Positions 9,170 to 18,170 of a stretch of 64,000 nt of DNA are shown in pieces. The stretch comes from Phycisphaerae bacterium (GTDB lineage Bacteria; Planctomycetota; Phycisphaerae; UBA1845; UTPLA1): the NCBI GenBank assembly GCA_023150615.1, contig JAKLKO010000020.1, positions 1 through 64,000 on the forward strand. The letters run 5' to 3'. Positions within the stretch are counted from its first letter, which is position 1; every line of letters starts with the position of its first letter. A model generated the notes under the pieces. The model did no database searches and had not been told where the DNA came from. It worked only from the letters and a program-made list of their open reading frames with translations. The translations under genes and the position numbers were made by a program.

Positions 9170-10564
9170 TTATCGCAGCAGGGCGAGGATATTGGCCGTC
9201 TGCTGATTGGCGACGCCGAGCAGCGCGGTTGCGGACTGCATCAGGACGTTCTGCCGGCTGAGCTCCGCCGTTTCCTGCGCGTAGTCGACGTCGTTGATCA
9301 GGCTTACGGCGTCCGCGAGCGCCTGCTTCGTCGCGTTCAGGCTGTTGAGCGTCGTTCCGACGTGGAACTTCTGGAACGCGCCGACGCGGCCGCGTGCGGT
9401 GGCGACGGCGTCGATCGCCCGCCGCGCGATCGCGAGGGCGTTGCTTGCGTTCGTCGCAAGGTCGTTCGAACCGCCGCCCTTGACCTGGCTGAGATAGCCG
9501 GTGTTCGAGTCGCCGAGGTTGAACGAGGCGAGCGAATCGATGCCGAGCGTGGCGCGCGTCGTGGCCGACGTGCCGAGCTGAAACGTCGCGCCGCCGCCGC
9601 TCGTGGTGATCGTGCCGGCCGAACCGGCGACGTTACCGGTCGAGGTCAGGGTGAACTCGCCGCTGGCGCCGTTCGAGTTGAAGCTGACGCGCAGACCATC
9701 GACCAGGGCGGCCTGGCCGTTGATTGAGACGCGGGCATCGGTGCCAGCGGTGTGGGCGACGTTCTGGAAATCGCTGTCGCCGCTGATGCGCGTGACGGAG
9801 ACGAAGGCGGACTCGCCGTACTCGCGGCTCTGAATGCGCACGTCGGAGCCGGTGACCGAGGCGGACACGCCGGTCTCGGCCGCGGCGGCGATGATCTTGT
9901 CGCGGATCTGCGCGAGCGTGGAGCCGGCGGTGATTTCGATCGTGGCGGTGCCGAGCTTGCCGGCGATCGAGAAGCTGGCGGCGCTGACGACCGTCGGGTT
10001 GCTGACGAGCGTGCCGGAGGCGACGGCGCCGGCGGCGTCGACGGTGATCGAAAACGTGTCGGACGACGACGAGGACCGGCGCGAGTAGACGTGCGCATCG
10101 GTGACCTTCGTCGGCTGGCTGACGGACGTGCGGATGGACTGGGCGCCGTCGAGCAGGTTCTTTCCGTTGAAGCCCGTCGTGCGAACGATGCGGTCGATGG
10201 ATTCGACGGCCGCGTCGATCTGGGCCTGGTTCGCGGCGATCTCCGCGGCGCTGAGGCCGCCGGAGTTAAGGCTGGCAGCGGCCAGCGACTCGATTTCCGT
10301 CAGGAGCGATTGCACTTCATTCAGTGCGCCGTCGGCGACGGCGAGCATTGAGTCGGCCCGCTGTGCGCTGGCGATGGCGGCATCGGTCGCGGTCGCCTCG
10401 GCATTGAGGCTTTGCAGGGCGATCATCCCCGCGGGGTTGTCGGCGCCGCGGTTGATCAGGCGGCCGGTCGACAACCGCAGGAGCGTGTTGCTCTGCTGCG
10501 CCGACGTCTGGTTGAGAATGTTCAATAACTGGAGCGTGTTGGGATTGTAGATCGTGAGCCCCAT
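9170..10564 (-). CDS. Flagellin
   Basis: 464 residues. The conserved N-terminal D0/D1 helices (ALQSLNAEATATDAAIASAQ... LLTEIESLAAASLNS...GFNGKNLLDG) and C-terminal D1/D0 helices (RVGAFQKFHVGTTLNSLNATKQAL...QETAELSRQNVLMQSATALLGVANQQ) flank a variable Ser/Thr/Ala-rich middle of about 230 residues that would face outward on the filament. It has an AGAGGA ribosome site. No other flagellar gene lies in the window, so the filament subunit gene is detached from the main cluster here. An AT-rich patch at about 10590-10625 probably holds the promoter; no clean sigma-28 or sigma-54 site was seen. Confidence 0.93.
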   Translation of the reverse strand: MGLTIYNPNTLQLLNILNQTSAQQSNTLLRLSTGRLINRGADNPAGMIALQSLNAEATATDAAIASAQRADSMLAVADGALNEVQSLLTEIESLAAASLNSGGLSAAEIAANQAQIDAAVESIDRIVRTTGFNGKNLLDGAQSIRTSVSQPTKVTDAHVYSRRSSSSSDTFSITVDAAGAVASGTLVSNPTVVSAASFSIAGKLGTATIEITAGSTLAQIRDKIIAAAAETGVSASVTGSDVRIQSREYGESAFVSVTRISGDSDFQNVAHTAGTDARVSINGQAALVDGLRVSFNSNGASGEFTLTSTGNVAGSAGTITTSGGGATFQLGTSATTRATLGIDSLASFNLGDSNTGYLSQVKGGGSNDLATNASNALAIARRAIDAVATARGRVGAFQKFHVGTTLNSLNATKQALADAVSLINDVDYAQETAELSRQNVLMQSATALLGVANQQTANILALLR

Positions 10565-10807
10565 CTGGCTGGTCCTCTCTGACGGCGATAAAAAGCTGCC
10601 AGCCGAAAGCTAAGATATAAGGAAATGGGGGACCAACGCGTGCGGCGGAATTGTGAGATTGTCCGTAACTGCTGCGATAATGGGCGCGAGACGTTCATGC
10701 GGCGGGCGTGATGCGGCGCGCGGCGCGTCCGCAATCCTGGCCGCGCGCTCGAGCACACACGGCACGAGGTCCGCTATCGCGGTGGAAGGTCCGTATTGCC
10801 CGTTCGA

Positions 10808-11428
10808 TCAGCGCGCGGTGGGTGCGGCGGGTTGAGTCGCGGGCGGTGCGGGCTGTGTGGTTGAGGCGAGCAGGGCGTCGAGCTGCGACGCCGAGCCGCG
10901 CGGCAGCGGCGTCAGTCGCCACTCGCCGTCCTCCTTGATTACCGCGACCTGAAACCGCTTGCGGCGCTCGCTCTTCACGGCGAACTCCTCCAGCTCGTAC
11001 TCGGCGACCAGCCGATAGGCCGGCGACGGAATGCCCGGCAGTTCCGGCAGCTTGTCGAGCGACGCGAGCCGGATTTCCTTTACGGCGTTGAACATCGAGA
11101 CGAACTGTCGCGCCGACGGGGGTTCACGGCGGCGGGTGTAGAGCAGCCGGAATTCGCTGTACTTGCCTTCGAGGCAGACGCGAATGAAGCGATCGACGAA
11201 CTGGTTCAGCGAGGCGTCAAAGCTTCGCGCGAGGATCGGGAAGCTGAATTGCGGGCTGCGCGAGCGGTCCAGCAGCGGCTCATCGCGGCGCTCCTCCTCG
11301 TTCAGTGCAGCCCAGCGGTCTTCGGCGAGCATGACGTACGTCGACATGCTGACGAGCGCCAGCGCGAGGAGAATCAAGGCGAGGACGCCGACTCGGCGGG
11401 CCGTGGGCGCATGGACCGAGATCGCCAT
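10808..11428 (-). CDS. Membrane-anchored hypothetical protein
   Basis: 206 residues. One N-terminal transmembrane helix (about residues 13-35), a charged linker, then a compact domain of about 120 residues (RFIRVCLEGKYSEFRLLYTRR...EYELEEFAVKSERRKRFQVAVIKEDGEWRLTPLPRG) whose alternating strands resemble a small NTF2-like or DUF4878-type fold; this is a guess from pattern. The C-terminus is Thr/Gln/Pro/Ala-rich. No Shine-Dalgarno precedes the ATG; instead a TACAAT box lies six bases upstream, so the transcript may be leaderless. Function unknown. Confidence 0.7.
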   Translation of the reverse strand: MAISVHAPTARRVGVLALILLALALVSMSTYVMLAEDRWAALNEEERRDEPLLDRSRSPQFSFPILARSFDASLNQFVDRFIRVCLEGKYSEFRLLYTRRREPPSARQFVSMFNAVKEIRLASLDKLPELPGIPSPAYRLVAEYELEEFAVKSERRKRFQVAVIKEDGEWRLTPLPRGSASQLDALLASTTQPAPPATQPAAPTAR

Positions 11429-11434
11429 GGCGTC

Positions 11435-11463
11435 ATTGTAACGCCGGCGGCGTCATGCGGCAG
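11435..11463 (-). promoter_or_regulatory. Candidate promoter giving a leaderless transcript
   Basis: On the minus strand CTGCCG (11463-11458), 17-base spacer, TACAAT (11440-11435), then six bases to the ATG at 11428. Transcription would begin at or next to the start codon. Confidence 0.45.
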
Positions 11464-11471
11464 GGCGTCCG

Positions 11472-12758
11472 TCAGAGGACGCGGAGCCACAGCGCGTTGA
11501 GGTAGCGCGATTCGGGGCATTCGGGCGCGACGGGGTGATCGGGCGCTGCGCCGCTGAGGTTGAAGATGGCGATGCTCCGGCCGGCGATCCGCGCGGCCTG
11601 GCGCACCACGTCGATCAGGTCGTGCTCGCCGAACAGTCCGCTGCATGAACACGTGAGCAGGATGCCGCCGCGCCGGACGACGGCGAGCGCCATCTTGTTC
11701 AGGTCGAGATATCGCTGGCGGCCTTCGCGGAGCTCGCTGCGGTCGGCGATCAGCTTGGGCGGATCGAGGACGACGACGTCGAACTGTCGCGCGTTGGTGA
11801 TCATCTGGCGAAGATATGGGTACGCGTCGGCGTGCACCGTCTGTACGCGGGCCTGGTTCAGATGGGCGTTCTCGCGCGCCAGACTCACCGCCTGCTCGTC
11901 GAGATCGACGCAGGTGACCTCGCGCGCACCGCCGAGCGCCTTCGCATAAACCCCGAACGCGCCGGTGTAGCAACAGACGTCGAGCACGTCGGCGTCGCGG
12001 CAGTACCCGGCCAGCCGGAGGCGGTTGTCGCGTTGATCGCAGAAGAAGCCGGTCTTGTGTCCGGCCGATGGATCAACGCGGAAGCGTACGCCGTTCTCGC
12101 GGATGATGATGCGGCCGCCGTCGTCGCCGCGCATCGCGTCCGCCACGCGGAAGCCTTCGAGCCGCTCGACGCGGTCGTCCGCGCGGACGATCGTCCGCCA
12201 GCCGTGCGCGTGCGGTCCGGTCGGCGGCGGCAGCCGCGTGAGCAGCCGATCGCGGATCAAGTCGATGCGCTGGAACATGCCGAGGCTGAACAGCTCGAAG
12301 ACGAGCCGATCGGCGTAGCGCTCGACGATCAGTCCGGACAGGCCATCGCCCTCGGCGTGGACGAGCCGATAGGCGTCCGTGGACTCATCGAGGCGCAGCG
12401 TTTTTGTGCGGAGGTGGACGGCCGCCTCAAGCGCCCGGGTCCAGAATTCATCGTCAATCGGCTCCGGTCCGCGGCGAAGCATCCGTACGGAGATCCGCGA
12501 GCGCGGGTTATACAGGCCGTGCCCGACGATCGCGCCGGTTCTGTCGCGGACGGCGACGACGTCGCCGGGCTGCGCGTTTTCGGCGGCGCCGGCGATCATG
12601 CGGTCATAGACGAACGGGCCGGCGGCGACGGAGCGGAGATCGACCCATGGCGTCGATCCATGGGTCGCCGCGTGGTGCGGCCCGGACGCCGCGATGGATG
12701 GAACGCGCGGTGCGCGCGGCGCTCGCGGGGTGCGACGTGACTTCGTCATGCGCGGCAT
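11472..12758 (-). CDS. Class I SAM-dependent 23S rRNA methyltransferase (RlmI-like)
   Basis: 428 residues from the ATG at 12758 (an ATG at 12749 is also possible; a TTG at 12785 is less likely). Residues about 40-120 form a PUA RNA-binding domain, then a linker and a Rossmann methyltransferase with motif I VLDVCCYTGAFGVYA, the acidic residue in CVDLDEQA, motif IV VVLDPPKL and the CSCSGLF cysteine pair. This is the RlmI/YccW layout, whose known members make m5C in 23S rRNA. It begins 39 bases after the upstream zinc-ribbon gene ends. Confidence 0.88.
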   Translation of the reverse strand: MPRMTKSRRTPRAPRAPRVPSIAASGPHHAATHGSTPWVDLRSVAAGPFVYDRMIAGAAENAQPGDVVAVRDRTGAIVGHGLYNPRSRISVRMLRRGPEPIDDEFWTRALEAAVHLRTKTLRLDESTDAYRLVHAEGDGLSGLIVERYADRLVFELFSLGMFQRIDLIRDRLLTRLPPPTGPHAHGWRTIVRADDRVERLEGFRVADAMRGDDGGRIIIRENGVRFRVDPSAGHKTGFFCDQRDNRLRLAGYCRDADVLDVCCYTGAFGVYAKALGGAREVTCVDLDEQAVSLARENAHLNQARVQTVHADAYPYLRQMITNARQFDVVVLDPPKLIADRSELREGRQRYLDLNKMALAVVRRGGILLTCSCSGLFGEHDLIDVVRQAARIAGRSIAIFNLSGAAPDHPVAPECPESRYLNALWLRVL

Positions 12759-12797
12759 CGTGGCGGGCGGGCGTCTCGGGGGCAAGCGCGATCGAGG

Positions 12798-14078
12798 CTA
12801 TTCGAACATCAGGTCGCGGCGATAGGAGCGTGCGAACAGGCCGAGCATCCGACCGAGCGCATAGACGCCGTAGACGCCGAACGCCATCACGAGGCCCCAG
12901 CTGAGCAGGCCGGCGGCCAGTTCTACGAGATCGCCCGCGCCGGCGGCGGCGCTGGTGGCGCGAACGACGCCGCCGAACCAGGCGAGGACCGAAACGAAGG
13001 CGATGACGTAGATCGTCAGGCAGGTCAGTACGAGCAGGACGAGGAAAACGTAGTGCACGTGCGTACGGAGGATCGAATTCGCGACGTTCATGGGATTAAG
13101 TCCGCGCGGAATGGTGAAGACGGACATGCCGATCAGATTCATCGGCACGAAGAAGGTGAAGATGGCCGCGACGACGATGACGGTCGGCGTCAGCAGCGCG
13201 CGGAACTCGGCGACGGTGGTGGGAATCGCGAACTGTCCCCGGCCGGACAGCCAGAGAACGATGACCGCGCACAGACCGTAATAGGCGAGCAGCGAGAGGT
13301 AGGCCAGAATGCTCGAGCCCCACTGACTCGGGTTCCAGACGAGGCCCGGGGGCTTCTCCTGGCCGACAGCGGTCGTGCGGATGACGTCGAGAAACGCGTG
13401 CACGCCGACGGCGGCGAAGAAGAGGATTTCGAGATAGAAGAAGGCCGTCACGCCGTTGCGAATGCCCTCGAGGTATTCCGGACCGCCGCCTCCCGGAAGG
13501 CCCGTGCGGCCCTGCTCGACCGTGCGCGCCAGTCCGACGAGCAGCGCGACGGGCAGGAGGATGATGGCGATGCTGACGATCGCGCCGCTGAGCAGCGATC
13601 CGACCGCGCCGAACGGATAAGTGAACACGGTGGCGATGGTCCCGTAGAACGAACCGCTGGCCTGCTCGCGCAGGCGGGCTTCCCGATCGCTCTTGGGTTT
13701 GACGGCACGCGTCGCGGCAGGAATCGTCTGCCAGCAGCCGGAGCAGAGCACGTCGAGGGTGGGGTCGGGCGCTTCGACGCGCTTGCCGCAGAACGGGCAG
13801 GTGCGGACGCCGGTCTGGATCTCGCCCGATCGGGCGCGAACCTCGCGGAGTTCGCGCTCCGCCTCGGCGGCCACCTTCGCGTCGATTTCCTCCGCGCCGC
13901 GTTCGAGCGCGGCGAGGCCTTCGAGGTCGAGCCCCGCGTCGGTCTTGGTCGGCACGATCGTCCGCGTCGGGCGCGGAACGGTGAAGGCCTTGTTGCAGCC
14001 CTTGCATCGGATCGTGCGGCCGACCCAATCATCGGGGACCGCGATCTTCGACTGACATCGCGGGCATCGAAGCTTCAC
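12798..14078 (-). CDS. Zinc-ribbon, multi-pass membrane protein of unknown function
   Basis: 426 residues from the GTG at 14078 (KLRCPRCQSKIAVPDDWVGRTIRCKGC follows, an MJ0042-type zinc ribbon common in Planctomycetota). A second CPFCGKR...CSGC ribbon lies near residue 100. The C-terminal two-thirds have about six hydrophobic helices (for example AIVSIAIILLPVALLVGLA, TVIVVAAIFTFFVPMNLIGM), with a spacing that recalls Yip1/DUF-type membrane proteins. A more distal GTG at 14114 would add 12 residues with no ribosome site. TATACC lies eight bases before the chosen GTG and no Shine-Dalgarno is present. Role unknown. Confidence 0.75.
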   Translation of the reverse strand: MKLRCPRCQSKIAVPDDWVGRTIRCKGCNKAFTVPRPTRTIVPTKTDAGLDLEGLAALERGAEEIDAKVAAEAERELREVRARSGEIQTGVRTCPFCGKRVEAPDPTLDVLCSGCWQTIPAATRAVKPKSDREARLREQASGSFYGTIATVFTYPFGAVGSLLSGAIVSIAIILLPVALLVGLARTVEQGRTGLPGGGGPEYLEGIRNGVTAFFYLEILFFAAVGVHAFLDVIRTTAVGQEKPPGLVWNPSQWGSSILAYLSLLAYYGLCAVIVLWLSGRGQFAIPTTVAEFRALLTPTVIVVAAIFTFFVPMNLIGMSVFTIPRGLNPMNVANSILRTHVHYVFLVLLVLTCLTIYVIAFVSVLAWFGGVVRATSAAAGAGDLVELAAGLLSWGLVMAFGVYGVYALGRMLGLFARSYRRDLMFE

Positions 14079-14168
14079 AAACGAATGGTATATCGTCCGC
14101 ACACGACCGTCCACGCCGCGGCCGGAACGGGCGGCCCGCGTCGATCGTCCGCAGCGCCGCGGATCGAC

Positions 14169-17063
14169 TCAGTCGGCCTTGATCACGATCGGCACGTCGA
14201 TGGCGACCTCCGAACGAACCGTGTCCGTCGCGCGGACGAAGCCGACGTGATTCGTGCCGTCCGGCAGCGCGGGCGGCGACTGCGACAATGAGAATTCCAG
14301 CGGCGTGGGGATGCCGGGATAGAACACGGTGGATGCCTCTTCGCCGCGCTTGACCGAGATGGAGATCGGCTTGGCATAGAGCAAATCGATCGTGATCGGC
14401 AGCTCGAACGAGGCGTCATCGTTCGGATCGGTGAAGGCGGCCCGAAGCTCGAATTCGCACGCCTCCGATCCGCCGGGCGAGGCGACCTCGCCGCGGAACA
14501 GCCGATCCCCCATGCCCTCCTGCATGAGCGCCTTGCCGTCCGGGCCATAGACGTTGACCGCGACATCGGTGAAGCGGGCGTACTGCTCCGGCGTCATGTC
14601 GATGCGAAACCGCGCTGCGCGGAGCGTCGGATCGAATCGGACCGGGATCTTGATTGTGTCGTCATGCGGCGCGAGGGTCTTCGTTTCAATGCGGCGATAG
14701 CCCTCCAATTCACCGGACAGATTCGCCGAAAGCGGGCGATCCATCAGGTTCGTGATCGTGACGTCTCCCGATGGCGGCGCGCCGGCCTTGAATTTCCACG
14801 CGGTGATCGGGTCGGGTTCGGCGCGCAGTCCATCGATCCGCACCAGCAGGTCGTAGGTCGATTCCTCGTCCGGCCGCGAGCTGGTCACGTCGATCTCCCA
14901 GACGCCGGGCACCAGTTCGTCGGTGATGCTGGTCGTCGCGGACGGCCGCTGTTCGCGCGTATCGATCCGCAACGATGGGGTGCGAATCTCGACCCCGTTG
15001 GGCCGGAAGATCGAGCGGACGGTGGCGGTGCTGGGCTTTTGCTCGACAGCGCGGAGTTCGACGTGCATGGCCGTCGCCCCGGTCGGCACGGCGAGGAAGT
15101 ACCGCTGCGGAATCCATCCGTAGACCCTTTGGCCGGCCAGGCGGACGCGATCGTCGTCGGGGGCGAACCGGTATGGGACGATGATGGTGTTCCAGAGCCG
15201 CTCGGCGATGACGCCGGCCTCGCTCGTCAGCTCGACGGTCGCGACGTACGCGCCGGGTTTCGAGATCGCGGCCGCGTCATACCGGACGATGATATCGGTG
15301 GATTGCTCGCCGCGAAGATAGACCTGCTCCTGCTCGACCTTGCACCACGGAGCGTTGGAACGGACGAGGTACCGACGCGTAAAGCTGCGCCGTACCGCTG
15401 CGTCGGTCGTCGGCGCAAACGAAGGGGAGATGGTGAACGTCTGTGGGCGGTCGGTCGGGAACCACGTTCCGCGCCAGTACGCGGCGGGGCCTTTGCCATC
15501 CACCGCGATCGGGGACGCGGTCTTGACGTCGAGATCGAAGCACGGGTCCGTCGCCGACTCGCGGACGATCTGTCGGAGGCGCTGTGCGGCCTTCGGCATC
15601 GATGGGCAACCGGCGCCGAAATCAAGCGTGTTAAAGCCCGCGACTTCCGACGCACTCTGCTGGAGTGCGGACTTGATCCAGCTCGATCGCACGGGGGCGT
15701 TCGGGATCTCGGCGCGGACGTCGCAGATCAGCAGCGCCGCCAGGCCGGCCGCGTAGGGCGAGGCCATGCTCGTGCCTCGAAGGAAATCGTGTGCGCGATT
15801 CCAGATCGGGACGGTCGACGTCGCGTAACCCGGCGTCGCGATGTCCGGCTTCGCCAGCTCGCCGCCGCGCGAACTGAACGTCGCCATCTGCGGCTTGTCG
15901 ATGCGGACGCCCCACACGTCGCGTGCTGTGTCGACCGCGATCATCGCCCCCACGGTGATGGCCGCCCGCGCGGCGGCGGGTGTTCCAACGCTGGAGAGGC
16001 CCGGCCCGTTGTTGCCGGCCGAGGTGCAGACGACCAGGTTCGGGTTTTCGCGGCAGAGTGAATCGAGGAAGCGGTCGATCTCCGACGCGCCCTCGCGCTC
16101 AGACCCGACGCCGTAGCTGAGGTTGCAGACGACGGGGACGTTGTGCTCGCGGGCGTATTTCGCGGCATACTCGAACGCGCGCTTCTTGGCGCCGGTTGTC
16201 GTCGCGCCGCCGGAGAGCTGGCCGTGCCCGATCTTGAGGCTGATGATCTTCGCGCCCGGGGCGATTCCGTCGAATCCGGCCTGGCCGTTGATGCTCCAGC
16301 CGGCGGCGATGCCCGCGACGTGCGTACCGTGGCCGCCGTCGTCGAAGTGTACGACGATCTTGCGCTCCCGCGGGAAAATGTTGACGGCGCAGATGAGCTG
16401 CGGGAGCTGCGATTCCTTCTTTGATCGGGCGAAGGTGAAGCGATCGTGGGCGACGCGGTAGTTCCGCAGGGGCTTTTCGTTGGCCCAGTTCCGATCTCCG
16501 TCGGTGTCGACGAAGGCGAGCGCGTCGTCGTCGCCGCCGCGCTCCGGCACGACGACACAGACGGCGAACTCATCATCCTTGCGGCCGTTGTCGTTCAGAT
16601 CGGGGACCGACGTGTTGATGAACTTCTTCTCGGCGATGACGCCGGTCCAGAGCGTCGCACCGTCAGGCCGCGCCGCCGGGGCGGGCGGGACGTACTCCTG
16701 CGGCGCGCCGTCTTTCCCGTATCGAACGATGCGGTCCCGCTGTGCAAGATAGGTGGCCGGTGCGAGTTCGACGTCGCCTTCGCCGGAGAAGTCCTGCAGG
16801 TCGACCACTTTCGCCGTTCCGTCCGGCAGGAGGTCGAGCCCCTGCACGCCCATGTCGACGCCGGTGTCGATCACGGCAATCACGACGCCCCGGCCATCGC
16901 GATCCGGGTGCTGGCGGAGATACTCATCGACGCCGCAGGTGGAGCGCGACAATTGCGTCCACGGCAGCGCGGCGGGCTGCGTCGTCGGGGGATCCGGCTG
17001 CGCGAGCGCGGCGGCTGACGATGCGACGATGAGCGCGGCAACAGTGATCAAACGCGTGGTCAT
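14169..17063 (-). CDS. Secreted S8 subtilisin-like serine peptidase, tripeptidyl-peptidase II-like
   Basis: 964 residues. Signal peptide ends ALA-QPD near residue 21. The catalytic triad is visible: D66 (VIAVIDTGVD), H244 (GGHGTHVAG) and S431 (LRGTSMASPYAAG), with the oxyanion Asn in TSAGNNGPG. About 180 residues separate Asp and His, a long insert typical of tripeptidyl-peptidase II-type subtilases. The C-terminal 470 residues are beta-rich, as in that family. It should act in the periplasm or outside the cell on oligopeptides. GGAGGG precedes the ATG by eight bases, and a promoter is seen at 17102-17129. Confidence 0.92.
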   Translation of the reverse strand: MTTRLITVAALIVASSAAALAQPDPPTTQPAALPWTQLSRSTCGVDEYLRQHPDRDGRGVVIAVIDTGVDMGVQGLDLLPDGTAKVVDLQDFSGEGDVELAPATYLAQRDRIVRYGKDGAPQEYVPPAPAARPDGATLWTGVIAEKKFINTSVPDLNDNGRKDDEFAVCVVVPERGGDDDALAFVDTDGDRNWANEKPLRNYRVAHDRFTFARSKKESQLPQLICAVNIFPRERKIVVHFDDGGHGTHVAGIAAGWSINGQAGFDGIAPGAKIISLKIGHGQLSGGATTTGAKKRAFEYAAKYAREHNVPVVCNLSYGVGSEREGASEIDRFLDSLCRENPNLVVCTSAGNNGPGLSSVGTPAAARAAITVGAMIAVDTARDVWGVRIDKPQMATFSSRGGELAKPDIATPGYATSTVPIWNRAHDFLRGTSMASPYAAGLAALLICDVRAEIPNAPVRSSWIKSALQQSASEVAGFNTLDFGAGCPSMPKAAQRLRQIVRESATDPCFDLDVKTASPIAVDGKGPAAYWRGTWFPTDRPQTFTISPSFAPTTDAAVRRSFTRRYLVRSNAPWCKVEQEQVYLRGEQSTDIIVRYDAAAISKPGAYVATVELTSEAGVIAERLWNTIIVPYRFAPDDDRVRLAGQRVYGWIPQRYFLAVPTGATAMHVELRAVEQKPSTATVRSIFRPNGVEIRTPSLRIDTREQRPSATTSITDELVPGVWEIDVTSSRPDEESTYDLLVRIDGLRAEPDPITAWKFKAGAPPSGDVTITNLMDRPLSANLSGELEGYRRIETKTLAPHDDTIKIPVRFDPTLRAARFRIDMTPEQYARFTDVAVNVYGPDGKALMQEGMGDRLFRGEVASPGGSEACEFELRAAFTDPNDDASFELPITIDLLYAKPISISVKRGEEASTVFYPGIPTPLEFSLSQSPPALPDGTNHVGFVRATDTVRSEVAIDVPIVIKAD

Positions 17064-17101
17064 TCGATGCCCTCCGAGGGTGATCCGCTTGCGACTCGTG
17101 C

Positions 17102-17129
17102 GTTATAACGGTCACACGAGACTCGGCAA
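17102..17129 (-). promoter_or_regulatory. Candidate promoter of the S8 peptidase gene
   Basis: Minus strand TTGCCG (17129-17124), 16-base spacer, TATAAC (17107-17102), about 38 bases before the ATG. The opposite strand has TAGAAT at 17149-17154, a possible -10 box for the divergent gene. Confidence 0.5.
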
Positions 17130-17204
17130 AGCCCCGCGGGTTTACCGGTAGAATGATGACATGCGGATCGCTGTGCGCTGGTTGCGTATGTAGTGAGGGG
17201 GCCC

Positions 17205-18170
17205 ATGCGCCGTCTTGATGCGTTCGAGATTCGAGATGCGGCCGCGGATGCGGAGTCGCTGATCGCGTGCCTTCGGGCGGTCGTGTGCTGGGCCGGCCGC
17301 GACGTGAGCTATGACGAACTCATGTCCGTTTCGGGCGTGGCGGCGATGTTCACGTCGAGCGAGCGCGAGGCCTGCCCCGCCCGGTGGAACGATGCCGGTC
17401 GCGACGCGTTCCTGATCGACGCGGCGCGGCAGTACGGCCTGGACGTTCGCGAGTTTCATCCGCCCGAGGCCGCGCCGCTGCCGGTCGCCCCGCCGGAGTT
17501 TGAATGGCATTTTCGCGACAGCTACTGGCCGCTGATCGAGGCGGCGATCGCGCACGGGCAGCCGGTGCTGGCCTGGCGCGGCTGGCAGGCGCCACACGGG
17601 TCGGACTGGGGCGTCATCACGCGCGTGGATGCCGCGCGGCAAACGTGCGCCGGGTACGTGCCCGGCCGATCGGGCGCGCCGACGCCGCTCATCGGCGCGG
17701 CGGTGCAGGTCTACGTGGTGCAGGCGCACGAGGGCGGCGAGGTCGCATCGGAATCGGCGCGCGTGGCAGCGGCCATCGTGCGATGCCGCGACGTTTTGAT
17801 GAATCGCTCGGCGGCCTCGTCGATGGCGGTGACCGGACCAGACGCCATCCGCCGCTGGCGCGAGCGGCTCGAGCGACCGTTGTTCTGCGATGCGTGCGGC
17901 GCAGATTCGTGGCGATGCCTGCGCTCGATGGCGATTCGGCTGTGGCACAATCGTGCGCGCGGGACGGCGTGGTTCCGCGCGATCGGCCGGGCAGGGCTTG
18001 CCGAACGGTTCGGCGTGGTGGCGGAGCGCGTGATGCCGGCGTGCGAGGAATCGTTCGTTCGGCGTGTGATCGCGTCGGCCGATGCGCGGAGCGAGCTGGG
18101 GGTGATCCTCGACGGCGTGATTGACGCGGAGACCGCGCTGCTCGATGTGCTCACGGGCGAAGCGCAATGA
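17205..18170 (+). CDS. Unknown protein, possible C39/BtrH_N-like cysteine-fold domain
   Basis: 321 residues from the ATG at 17205, which has GAGGGGG a few bases before it (a GTG at 17193 would add four residues). The N-terminal half starts with a helix carrying SLIACLRAVVCWAG, then YDELMSVSG, and later PVLAWRGW and SDWGVITRVD. This order resembles the papain-like BtrH_N or C39 fold (Cys on the first helix, His/Asp strands later), but the match is by eye and weak. The C-terminal half is helical with FCDACGADSWRC. The stop overlaps the sulfotransferase start by four bases, so the two products are probably made together. Confidence 0.6.
   Translation: MRRLDAFEIRDAAADAESLIACLRAVVCWAGRDVSYDELMSVSGVAAMFTSSEREACPARWNDAGRDAFLIDAARQYGLDVREFHPPEAAPLPVAPPEFEWHFRDSYWPLIEAAIAHGQPVLAWRGWQAPHGSDWGVITRVDAARQTCAGYVPGRSGAPTPLIGAAVQVYVVQAHEGGEVASESARVAAAIVRCRDVLMNRSAASSMAVTGPDAIRRWRERLERPLFCDACGADSWRCLRSMAIRLWHNRARGTAWFRAIGRAGLAERFGVVAERVMPACEESFVRRVIASADARSELGVILDGVIDAETALLDVLTGEAQ

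Noticed and set aside
10565..10807. Sigma-28 or sigma-54 promoter for flagellin
   Set aside because: TGGCAG and TTATATC patches do not reach either consensus.
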